This document shows positions 1-9,194 of a DNA stretch of 64,000 bases, one piece after another. Positions within the stretch are counted from its first letter, which is position 1. The number at the start of each line of letters is the position of its first letter. Source of the stretch: Arachis hypogaea (taxonomy: Eukaryota; Streptophyta; Magnoliopsida; Fabales; Fabaceae). The stretch lies in NCBI RefSeq assembly GCF_003086295.3, contig NC_092039.1, positions 72,745,649-72,809,648 on the forward strand, given 5' to 3'. The notes below the pieces were generated by a model. That model saw only the letters and a program-made list of their open reading frames with translations. It was not told the DNA's origin and made no database searches. The position numbers and the translations under genes are program-made.

Positions 1-665
1 ACTTCTCTCCAACTAAACCTAAATCATGGAAAGTAACTAAAAATTGGAGATTCCCTGAATGGATGCATTCCCACACTTCATAACCTCTGGTCTATGCCTT
101 TTGAACTTGGATTTAGGCCAAAAAGGGCTTCAGAATCCACTATGAGTGTTTTCTGCAATTTCTGGTGCGTAGCCTCTGTCATGCGTCCGCGTGGGTCACG
201 CGGTCGCGTCAATTGGAGTCTTCATTGTCGTGCGGTCGCATCAGTCATGCGGCCGCGTCATAGGTGTTCTTCTTTAGGCACGTGGTCGCGTCAGTCATGC
301 GGTCGCGTCGCTACTTCTTCGCGCTTGGCATGCGGCTGCGTCGTCCATGCGGTCGCGTCGCTGCCAATTTCTTCACAAACTCCGTTTTATGCTTTTCTTC
401 CATTTTTGTATGTTTCCTTTTCCATCCTTTAAGTCATTCATGCCTTAGAAGATCTGAAACTACTCAACACACTAATCATGGCATCGAATGGAAATAAAGG
501 TAATTAAAATAATTAATTTGAAAGCATAGAAAACATGTTTTTCACATACATCACATAATAAGGAAGGGAAAGTAAAACCATGCAATTAATATGAATAAGT
601 GGGTGAAGGATTGAATAAATCACTCAAACTAACCACAAAATATATCACAAAATATGGGTTTATCA
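1..665 (-). mobile_element. B1 element, 3' LTR (partial, runs off the left edge)
   Basis: This is the 5' end (in element sense) of the minus-strand 3' LTR of B1. It ends at 665 with the family terminus TTTATCA, which reads TGATAAACC on the minus strand. Positions 1-665 align by eye with 19862-20450, the other B1 LTR, which lacks about 77 bp present here near 440-530. In the aligned part the two differ at about one base in twenty, so B1 is clearly older than A1, which sits inside it. A purine-rich tract follows at 666, marking this as the 3' LTR. The rest of the LTR lies left of the window. Confidence 0.8.
165..362. repeat. GC-rich tandem motif array in the B1 LTR
   Basis: Short degenerate units of the type TGCGGTCGCGTC, often as GCGGCCGCGTC, repeat in a block much richer in C, G and CpG than the AT-rich surroundings. 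A matching block lies at 20040-20225 in the partner LTR. Open frames across it are by-products of composition, not genes. Confidence 0.75.
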
Positions 666-703
666 ACCTCCCCACACTTAAACAATAGCATGTCCTCATG
701 CTA
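666..703 (-). promoter_or_regulatory. B1 polypurine tract with adjoining AGGA-loop hairpin
   Basis: On the minus strand the sequence reads TAGCATG-AGGA-CATGCTA (7-bp perfect stem at 686-692/697-703), then ATTG, then TTTAAGTGTGGGGAGGT directly against the LTR start at 665. The G-rich tract is in the position used to prime plus-strand DNA synthesis. A second copy of the whole module lies at 3941-3978. Confidence 0.7.
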
Positions 704-1238
704 TATCCAAGGTAAAAAGTAAGGTTAAAGTGGTAGAATGCCATGCAATGCAATCTAATCTAAATGCAACTACCTAAATGAGTCATGCAATCCTAATTTT
801 ATTCACTCATATATAAAGCTTACATGTAGTTAAATCAATTCACATTCTCAAGGAATCATATGTACATAGCCAACCTTGAATCATGTTAAAGCACTTTTAC
901 ACTTGAGATGGGAAGAAAAATATTTTATAAACTTGCAAGACAATTAACAAATTAAGCATAGATATATGTTGATGAGTTATTGAACCCTCACTGGATTTTG
1001 TGTTTACTCTCTAATCACTCAGTGTTTATTGGGTTAATCACTCTATTCTTCTTTTTATCGTTACTTTCTATAACTTTGTTTTTCATCTAACCAATCAACA
1101 ATTATAAAATATAAACGTACCAAAAATCATGAGGTCTTTAATTAAGGTTGTAATGGGGCCAAGGTAAAGGTAAGGTTATATGTATAAGGCTAAGTGAGCT
1201 AACAAGTGAATCCTTAATTAGTATAAGATCTCACCTAA
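704..1238 (-). other. B1 internal 3' non-coding region (first part)
   Basis: AT-rich sequence between the B1 purine tract and the solo LTR insertion. It matches 61117-61590 in B2, including the phrases around the 'hitting' site TCTCACCTA at 1229-1237. I see no gene in it. It continues at 2853. Confidence 0.65.
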
Positions 1239-2852
1239 TGATGAGCGGATAATTTATACGCTTTTTGGCATTGTTTTTAGGTAGTTTTTAGTAAGTTTGA
1301 GCTACTTTTAGGGATGTTTTCATTAGTTTTTATGTTAAATTCACATTTCTGGACTTTACTATGAGTTTGTGTGTTTTTCTGTGATTTCAGGTAAATTCTG
1401 GCTGAAATTGAGGGACTTGAGCAAAACTCTGAAGAAGGCTGACAAAAGGACTGCTGATGCTGTTGGAATCTGACCTCCCTGCACTCGAAATAGATTTTCT
1501 AGAGCTACAGAACTCCAAATGGCGCGCTCTCAACGGCTTTGGAAAGTAGACATCCAGAGCTTTCCAGCAATATATAATAGTTCATACTTTATTCGGAGAT
1601 TGACGATATAACTTGGCGTTGAACGCCAAGTACATGCTGCTGTCTGGAGTTAAACGCCAGAAAAACGTCATGATCCGGAGTTGAACGCCCGAAACACGCT
1701 ATAACTTGGAGTTCAACTCCAATAAACGCCTCAGCTCGTGGATTGATCAAGCTCAGCCCAAACATACACTAAGTGGGCCCCGGAAGTGGATTTATGCATC
1801 AATTACTTACTCATGTAAACCCTAGGAGCTAGTTTATTATAAATAGAACATTTAACTAATGTATTAGATATCCTGGATTGTATTTTGAATCCTGTGATCA
1901 GGGGGCTGGCCATTCGGCCATGCCTGAACCTTTTACTTATGTATTTTCAACGGTGGAGTTTCTGCACACCATAGATTAAGGGTGTGGAGCTCTGCTGTAC
2001 CTCAAGTATTAATGCAATTCCATTTTCTTTTATTCAAATCTCTCTTATTCTTATTCCAAGATATTCATTCGTACCCAAGAATATGATGAATGTGATGATA
2101 AGTAACCCTCATTATCATTCTCACTTATGAACTCACGTGATTGACAACAACTTCCGTTCTACATGCAACAGAGCTTGAATGTGTATCTCTTAGATTCCCC
2201 AACAGAATCTTCGTGGTATAAGTTAGATAGATGGCGGCATTCATGAGGGTCCGGAAAGTCTAAACCTTGTCTATGGTATTCCGAGTAGGATTCTGTGATT
2301 GAATGACTGTGACGAGCTTCAAACTCCTGAAGGCTGGGCGTGATGACAAGCGCAAAAGAATCAAGGGATTCTATTCCAACCTGATTGAGAACCGACAGAT
2401 GATTAGCCGTGCTGTGACAGAGCATAGGAACGTTTTCACTGAGAGGATGGGATGTAGCCATTGACAACGGTGATGCCCTACATACAGCTTGCCATGGAAA
2501 GGAGTAAGAAGGATTGAGTCGAAGCAGTGGGAGAGCAGGCGTCCTTGAGCCATATAGTATCTCCATTCGCTTATCTGAAATTCCCACCAATGAATCTGCA
2601 TGAGTATTCTATCCCTTTTATTATTTATTTTCCTATTTCTATTTTCAAAAACCCATAAACCAATTTAATCTGCCTAACTGAGATTTACAAGGTGACCATA
2701 GCTTGCTTCATACCAACAATCTCTGTGGGATCGACCCTTACTCACGTAAGGTTTATTACTTGGACGACCCAGTACACTTGCTGGTTAGTTGAACGGAGTT
2801 GTGAGCTTCTCTACCAGTGCCTGAAACTCTTTTATCACAATTTCGTCCACCA
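1239..2852 (+). mobile_element. Solo LTR of an A-type (FIDEL-like) element
   Basis: This 1614-bp LTR starts TGATGAGCGG and ends TTTCGTCCACCA. It is flanked by the perfect 5-bp target duplication CCTAA (1234-1238 and 2853-2857). There is no internal sequence, so this is a solo LTR left by LTR-LTR recombination. B2 preserves the unoccupied site at about 61580 (CACCTAGCATACATAC). The LTR has a TATAAATA box at 1838-1845 and the hairpin CTTGGCGTT-G-AACGCCAAG near 1614-1632. ORFs inside it (for example the minus-strand frame 2159-2590) are LTR translations, not genes. Confidence 0.9.
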
Positions 2853-3940
2853 CCTAACATACATAATTTCTAGAGCAAAGCTTCTTTACCTGTTTTCCCA
2901 TGTTTTTCCCACTTTTGATATTACATGCTCATGCATTAGTTTTAATTTTTGCTTCATGTGCACTTGCTTTAATTTGCATTTTCTTTAAATGCACATGGTA
3001 ATTAATTATTTTAATTTTACATGAGCATGCTTCCCAAAACATCTTTATTCTTTTCAACCCTTCTACCTTTGTTTCTATCATCCATGTTCCCATAAATATT
3101 TTTCCACACTTAAACAATTACACAATTTCTATCTTAAGCTAACCAAGGATTCAACTTGGAATTTTTTTTTAATTTGTTTTTCTTCTTAAGGCTAGTAATG
3201 TGGTTATAAGACAAGGGGGATTAAAGCTCAAGGGGGCTAACAAGGATGACATAAAAGGTAGGCTTTATTTGGGATAAGTGAGTTAATAATCAAACATGGC
3301 CTCAATCACTCTCTTGGTATGTATCTATATTCTATAATCGGACATATAGATTAAAACAAAGCAAAGAACACCAGAATAAAAAAGAAGAAAAAGAAGGATG
3401 GAACACACAGGAATAAAATATTATGGTTTAAATGTAACCATACAATTAAGCTCAAAACTCACAGGCTGTATGTTCTCAAACTCATAAATCATATATCATT
3501 CATATATGTCATGCAGGTTTAGTTAAAATTTCCCATTATTCTCATAAAAAAATTGTTTTGGGCGGCCTTTAAGGTTTTAGTGTTTCTCCTTGATGAAATA
3601 TTGTTAACTAACTAACATGTAATGCTATATATACAAGGTGTGGATTGTTTCTATTCTGTTAAAGTCTCTAGCTTACTTCCTTTTTATTTTTCAATCAAGT
3701 CAACTATCATATACTAAAAAGGGTAAACTATACTAATTAATCCACTTAAAATAAAACTAGTAAACTAATGTGCAAATCAAGCTAAAATATCCAAAGTAGT
3801 ATACATATAGCTCAAAGTGCAAAATACAAAAGGTACAATAAAAAGCAAAAAGAGAAAAATATGCAAAAATATAGAAAATGAACAAAATAAAAGAGAGTTT
3901 GTAGTGGTTCACCAAAATAAAGATACGCCAGAGATGGCAA
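2853..3940 (-). other. B1 internal 3' non-coding region (second part)
   Basis: AT-rich sequence with no coding content that I can support. It continues the region broken by the solo LTR and aligns in patches with 61588-62460 of B2 (for example the stretch around CTAACCAAGGATTCAACTTGG at 3139). Confidence 0.6.
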
Positions 3941-3978
3941 CCAACCCACACTTAAACAATAGCATCGTCCTCGATGCT
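3941..3978 (-). promoter_or_regulatory. Internal second copy of the hairpin plus purine-tract module (B1)
   Basis: Minus strand: AGCATCG-AGGA-CGATGCT (perfect 7-bp stem, 3961-3967 and 3972-3978), ATTG, then TTTAAGTGTGGGTTGG. It has the same layout and almost the same tract as the true purine tract at 666-703, but no LTR follows. It sits just after the end of the PTP frame. Confidence 0.6.
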
Positions 3979-3981
3979 CAC

Positions 3982-4173
3982 TCAAGCTGGGTGTGAAGGA
4001 GTATCATCTCTAGAAGGATGGGTAGCTGGAGTCTCTGTGGTGGTGGTCTGAGGATCTGGCTGCTGCAGAGGAGGTGCTGATTGTATAGGGATCTCGGGAT
4101 CTGCAGCATGGATTTGATGTGGGACCTCCTGCTGTGGTGCAGCCTGCTCTGTCTCTCTTTGTGGATGGGTCTC
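3982..4173 (-). pseudogene. B1 PTP-type ORF, C-terminal fragment
   Basis: This is the tail of the B1 'putative plant transposon protein' reading frame, cut off from its N-terminal part (14866-16114) by the A1 insertion at 4173/4174. The visible residues are Pro-, Gln- and Thr-rich (a low-complexity end rich in PPLQQPDPQTTTTETPA), ending at a stop near 3982. The start of the apparent ORF, at 4260, lies inside the A1 LTR and is not real. The GTCTC duplication (4169-4173 and 14866-14870) shows where the two parts belonged together. Function of the protein family is unknown. Confidence 0.6.
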
Positions 4174-5962
4174 TGGTGGACGAAATTGTGATTTATGCGT
4201 TCTTTGGATTTTGAATGAAAACTTTATTATGGCACTGGTTGAATTCACAACTCCGTTCAACTAACCAGCAAGTGTACTGGGTCGTCCAAGTAATAAACCT
4301 TACGTGAGTAAGGGTCGAATCCACAGAGATTGTTGGTATGAAGCAAGCTATGGTCACCTTGCAAATCTCAGTTAGGCAGATTAAAATAGTTTTATGGGTT
4401 TTCGAAAATAGAAATAATGAAAGGGATAAAGATACTTATGCAGATTCATTGGTAGGAATTTCAGATAAGCGGATGGAGATGCTGTAGATCTCTTGGACGC
4501 CTGCTCTCCTACTCCTTCTACTCAATCCTTCTTACTCCTTTCCATGGTAAGCTTTGTATAGGGGTTCACCATCAACTGTGGCTACTTTCATTCCTCACGG
4601 GGAAATAACCTGTGCGGCTGTCACTCGCACAGCTAACCAGTCTGGAGGCATCACCCATGGCTAATGGCTACATCCCATCCTCGCAGTGAAAACTATGCTA
4701 ACGCACTCTGTCACAGTACGGCTAATCACCGGTTGGTTCCCGCTCCTACTGGAATAGAATCCCTCTTTTGCGTTTGTCACTGACGCCCAGCAGGTTAAAG
4801 TTTGAAGCACGTCACGGTCATTCATTACCGGAATCCTACTCGGAACACCACAGACAAGGTTGGACTTTCCGGATTCCCAGGATCCTACTCGGAATACCAC
4901 AGACAAGGTGAGACTTTCCGGACCCTCATAAATGCCGCCATCTATCTAGCTTATACCACGAAGATTCTGTTGGGGAATCTAAGAGATACACATTCAAGCT
5001 CTGTTGCATGTAGAACGTAAGTGGTTGTCAATCACGCGCGTTCATAAGTGAGAATGATGATGAGGGTAATTTGACTCATCACATTCATCATGTTCTTGGG
5101 TGCGAATGAATATCTTGGAATAAGAATAGAAGATATTTGAATAAAAGAAAATAGAATTGCATTGATACTTGAGGTACAGCAGAGCTCCACACCCTTAATC
5201 TATGGTGTGCAGAAACTCCACCGTTGAAAATACATAAGCAAAGAGTTCAGGCATGGCCGAATGGCCAGCCCTCTCTAACGTAATCAATGATCCCCTAAGA
5301 TGAAGAATAAAACAAAACTGAGATCAAAGATGTCTAATACAATAGATAAATGTCCTATATATACTAGACTAGCTACTAGGGTTTACATGAGTAAGTAATT
5401 GATGCATAAATCCACTTCCAGGGCCCACTTGGTGTATGCTTGGGCTGAGCTTGATTAATTCACGAGCTGAGGCATCTCTTGGAGTTGAACTCTGAGTTAT
5501 GACGTGTTTTGGGCGTTCAACTCCGGATAATGACGTTTTTCTGGCGTTTAACTCCAGACAGCATCTTGTACTTGGCGTTCAACGCCAAGTTACGTCGTTA
5601 TTCTTCGAATAAAGTATGGACTATTATATATTGCTGGAAAGCCCTGGATGTCTACTTTCCAACGCCGTTGAGAGCGCGCCAATTGGAGTTCTGTAGCTCC
5701 AGAAAATCCATTTCGAGTGCAGGGAGGTCAGAATCCAACAGCATCAGCAGTCCTTTTGTCAGCCTTTTTCAGAGTTTTGCTCAAATCCCTCAATTTCAGT
5801 CAGAATTTACCTGAAATCACAGAAAAACACACAAACTCATAGTAAAGTCCAGAAATGTGAATTTATCATAAAAACTAGTGAAAACATCCCTAAAAGTAGC
5901 TTAAACTTACTAAAAACTATATAAAAACAATGCCAAAAAGCGTATAAATTATCCGCTTATCA
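4174..5962 (-). repeat. A1 3' LTR
   Basis: This LTR is identical in length to 13077-14865. In element sense it starts TGATAAGCGG (TGATGAGCGG in the partner) and ends TTTCGTCCACCA. It carries a TATATATA box at 5356-5363 and the 9-bp-stem hairpin CTTGGCGTT-C-AACGCCAAG near 5573-5591. ORFs on either strand here recur in every A-type LTR and do not encode a recognised protein. Confidence 0.93.
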
Positions 5963-6000
5963 CAACACCAAACTTAAATTGTTGCTTGTCCCCAAGCAAC
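5963..6000 (-). promoter_or_regulatory. A1 plus-strand priming tract with GGGA-loop hairpin
   Basis: Minus strand: GTTGCTTG-GGGA-CAAGCAAC (perfect 8-bp stem), AATTTAAGTTTGGTGTTG, then the LTR. The tract is G/T-rich instead of a classic polypurine run, yet it is conserved at the same place in A2, A3 and A4. Confidence 0.65.
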
Positions 6001-7059
6001 TGAAAATCAAGTAGGATAAAAAGAAGAGAATATACTATAAAGTCCAAAATATCAATGAATATTAATTTAATTAGATGAGCGGGACTTGTAGCATTTTGCT
6101 TCTGAACAGTTTTGGCATCTCACTTTTTCCTTTGTAGTTAAGAGTGATTGGCTTCTCTAGGAACTTAGAATTTCAGATAGTGTTATTGACTTTCTTAGTT
6201 AAGCATGTTGATTTTTGAACACAGCTACTTATGAGTCTTGGCTGTGGCCCTAAGCACTTTGTCTTCCAGTATTACCACCGGATACACAAATGCCACAGAC
6301 ACATAACTGGGTGAACCTTTTCAGATTATGACTCAGCTTTGCTAAAGTCCCCAGTTAGTGGTGTCCAGAGCTCTTAAGCACACTCTTTAGCTTTGGATCA
6401 CGACTTTAACCATTCAGTCTCAAGCTTTTCACTTGGACCTTCATGACACAAGCACATGAATAGGGACAGCTTTGATTTAGCCGCTTAGGCCTGGATTTAA
6501 TTTCCTTGGGCCCTCCTATCCATTAATGCTCAAAGCCTTGGATCCTTGCTACCCTTGCCTTTTGGTTTTAAGGGCTATTGGCTTTTTCTGCTTGCTTTTT
6601 CTTTTTCTTTCTCAATTTTTCGCAATTTTTTTTTCCGCAAGCTTACTTTTTCACTGCTTTTTCTTGCTTCAAGAATCAATTTCATGATGTTTTTCAGATC
6701 ATCAATAACATTTCTCTTTGTTCATCATTCTTTCAAGAGCCAACAATTTTAACACTCATAGACAACAAGATCAAAAATATGCACTGTTCATTCATTCATT
6801 CAGAAAACAAAAATTATTGCCACCACATCAATATAATTAAATTAAATTCACTAATAATTTCGAAAATTATGTACTTCTTGTTCTTTTGAATTAAAACATT
6901 TTTCTTTTTAAGAGAGGTGAAAGACTAATGGATTTTATTCATAGCTTTAAGGCATGGTTACACACTAATGATCATGAAGTAAAGACACAAAATATAGATA
7001 AACACAATATTAAAAACCGAAAACAGAAAGAAAATAAAGAACAAGGAATGAATCCACCT
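6001..7059 (-). other. A1 3' untranslated region
   Basis: About 1 kb between the PTP ORF and the 3' hairpin. It is AT-rich with long T/C runs near 6585-6680. It is conserved in A2 (20922-21985), A3 (28017-29086) and A4 (54873-55934), but no frame is conserved that I can see. Small ORFs such as 6546-6752 are low-complexity Phe/Ser runs and are not called. Confidence 0.6.
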
Positions 7060-8199
7060 CTAGTGGCGTCTTCTTCTTGAAGGACCAATGATGTTCTTCA
7101 ACTCTTCTATGTCCCTTCCTTGCCTTTGTTGCTCCTCCCTCATTGCTCTTTGATCTTCTCTTATTTCTTGGAGAGTGAGGGCGTGTTCATGGTGTTCCAC
7201 CCTTAATTGTTCAACATTATGGCTCAAGTCTTCCAAAGAGGTACTAAGTTGCTCCCAATAGTTGTTGGGAGGAAAGTGCATTCCTTGAGGCATTTGTTGA
7301 TGATGAACTTCCTCATGTTCTTCTTGAGGGCCGTGAGGAACTTCTCTTGTTTGTTCCATCCTTTTCTTGGTGATGGGCTTGTCTTCTTCAATGGAGACAT
7401 CTCCATCTATGATAACTCTGGCTGAATAACATAGATGGCATATGAGGTGGGGGAAGGCTAGCCGTGCCATGTATGAAGGCTTGTCAGCTATTTTGTAGAG
7501 TTCATTAGAGATGACTTCATGAACCTCTACTTCCTCTCCAATCATGATGCTATGAATCATGATGGCCCGATCCACAGTAACTTCAGATCGGTTGCTTGTA
7601 GGGATGATGGATCTTTGGATGAACTCCAACCATCCTCTAGCTACAGGCTTGAGGTCCAGTCTTCTTAGTTGGACTGGTTTGCCTTTGGAGTCTACTCTCC
7701 ATTGGGCGCCTTCCACACAAATGTCCATTAGGACTTGGTCCAACCTTTGATTGAAGTTGACTCTTCTTGTGTAGGGGCGTTCATCACCTTGCATCATGGG
7801 TAAATGAAACGCCAACCTCACATTTTCCGGACTGAAATCTAAGTATTTCCCCCGAACCATTGTGAGGTAGTTCTTCGGATTCGGGTTCATACTTTGATCA
7901 TGGTTCCTTGTGATCCATGCATTAGCATAGAATTCTTGAACCATCAATATTCCAACTTGTTGCATGGGGTTGGTTATGACTTCCCACCCTCTTCTTTGAA
8001 TTTCATGTCGGATTTCCGGATACTCATTCTTTTTGAGCTTGAAGGGGACCTCAGGGATCACCCTCTTCTTTGCCACAACATCATAGAAGTGGTCTTGGTG
8101 GCTTTTGGAGATGAATCTCTCCTTCTCCCATGATTCGGAGGTGGAAGCTTTTGCCTTCACTTTTCCTTTTCTTGAGGAAACTCCGGTCTTGGGTGCCAT
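7060..8199 (-). CDS. PTP ORF: 'putative plant transposon protein' of A1, intact
   Basis: This 379-aa ORF has no stop. The N-terminus (about residues 1-30) is basic, with SSRKGKVKAKAS, a possible nuclear or nucleic-acid-binding patch. Residues about 60-240 resemble the 'putative plant transposon protein' domain often carried by plant LTR elements: motifs include RRGWEVITNP, VQEFYANAW, MVRGKYLDFSPENV and AFPHLICHLCY. The C-terminal 100 residues are Glu/Gln/Arg-rich and likely coiled coil (EDQRAMREEQQRQGRDIEEL), ending in a short Arg/His tail. It is transcribed with the element or from sequence upstream; the hairpin/tract copy at 8236-8271 lies just before its start. Function unknown. The same protein is cut short in A2, A3 and A4, so the intact state here fits a recent insertion. 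Confidence 0.8.
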   Translation of the reverse strand: MAPKTGVSSRKGKVKAKASTSESWEKERFISKSHQDHFYDVVAKKRVIPEVPFKLKKNEYPEIRHEIQRRGWEVITNPMQQVGILMVQEFYANAWITRNHDQSMNPNPKNYLTMVRGKYLDFSPENVRLAFHLPMMQGDERPYTRRVNFNQRLDQVLMDICVEGAQWRVDSKGKPVQLRRLDLKPVARGWLEFIQRSIIPTSNRSEVTVDRAIMIHSIMIGEEVEVHEVISNELYKIADKPSYMARLAFPHLICHLCYSARVIIDGDVSIEEDKPITKKRMEQTREVPHGPQEEHEEVHHQQMPQGMHFPPNNYWEQLSTSLEDLSHNVEQLRVEHHEHALTLQEIREDQRAMREEQQRQGRDIEELKNIIGPSRRRRH

Positions 8200-8235
8200 T
8201 GATGGTGAATGAAAAATAAAAAGCTAGGCTTTTTA

Positions 8236-8271
8236 CCACACCAAACTTAAAATTTGCTCGTCCTCGAGCAA
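8236..8271 (-). promoter_or_regulatory. Internal second copy of the hairpin plus G/T tract (A1)
   Basis: Minus strand: TTGCTCG-AGGA-CGAGCAA (perfect 7-bp stem, 8254-8260/8265-8271) followed by ATTTTAAGTTTGGTGTGG. It repeats the layout of 5963-6000 and stands about 40 bases before the PTP start codon. Confidence 0.6.
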
Positions 8272-8711
8272 AAAGAATAAAAGAAGAGTAGAAGAAGAAG
8301 AAGAGAATTTGAGTAGAGAGGGAGAAGAGGGGTTCGGCTATTTAGAGAAGAAAGGGTTTGTGTTGTGTGAAAAGGAAGAAGAAAGGAGAGGTATTTATAG
8401 GGAGAGGGGGGGTTGGGTTTCGGCCATTTTGGGTGGGAAAGGGTGGGAAATTGAATTTGAATGTAATGGAGGTAGGTGGGGTTTATGGGGAAGAGGGTAT
8501 TGATGTGAATGGTGAATGGGGTAATTGGGAAGAGGAATTGATGTGATTGGTGAAGAATATTGGGAGTGGTGACATTGAAAATGAGATTTGGATTAGGAGA
8601 GTGTGATTAGGATTAAAAGAAAAGGTAGGTGGGGATCCTGTGGGGTCCACAGATCCTGAGGTGAAAAGAAACACCATTCCTTCACCCTATAGGCGTGTAA
8701 ATTGCCTTCAT
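8272..8711 (-). other. Spacer between minisatellite and PTP ORF (A1)
   Basis: The plus strand is G- and A-rich (C/T-rich in element sense), with several short frames that I do not consider genes. A homologous spacer is found at 29533-29842 in A3 and 56451-56721 in A4. Confidence 0.5.
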
Positions 8712-8976
8712 GCACCATTCTGGCGTTCAAACGCCCATTGGTGCATGTTCTGGGCGTTAAACGCCCATGTGATGCTTGTTTCTGGCGTTGAACGCCAGTT
8801 TCAAGCTTGTTTCTGGCGTTCAGCGCCAGATTGTCCTCTGTGTGCGCATCCTGGCGTTAAACGCCAGGATGTTGCTTGTTTTGGGCGTTCAGCGCCAGGA
8901 AGATGCTCTGTTCTGGCGCTGAACGCTGGCCAGATGCATCTTCTGGGCGTTGAACGCCGGCCCGTGCGTCCTCCAG
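8712..8976. repeat. GGCGTT-N-AACGCC minisatellite (A1)
   Basis: About eight degenerate units of 30-38 bp each carry a near-palindrome such as CTGGCGTTGAACGCCAG, separated by a T/G-rich spacer such as TTGCTTGTT. Related arrays lie in A3 (29843-30050) and A4 (56722-56990), and single motifs lie in all A-type LTRs. The frame 8640-8981 is translation of the repeat. Confidence 0.9.
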
Positions 8977-9194
8977 GGTGAAAAATTTTTTTCTTCTGTT
9001 TTTGACTCTGTTTTTAATTTTTTTGATTTTTTCGTGACTCCTCATGATCATGTACCTAATTAAACACAAAAATAACAAAGAAACAAAATAAAATAAAATT
9101 AGATAATAAAATTGGGTTGCCTCCCAACAAGCGCTTCTTTAATGTCAATAGCTTGACAGTGGCTCTCATGGAGCCACAAGATAATCAAGTCAAT

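Noticed and set aside
4661..5020. Paired ORFs of 81 and 72 aa repeated identically at 13564-13923
   Set aside because: They recur only because both LTRs of A1 are nearly identical. No start context, domain or conservation in other A-type LTRs.
8712..8976. CRISPR-like array of palindromic repeats with spacers
   Set aside because: Plant nuclear context, degenerate units, spacers nearly the same as each other, no cas genes. It is a minisatellite of the A-type element.
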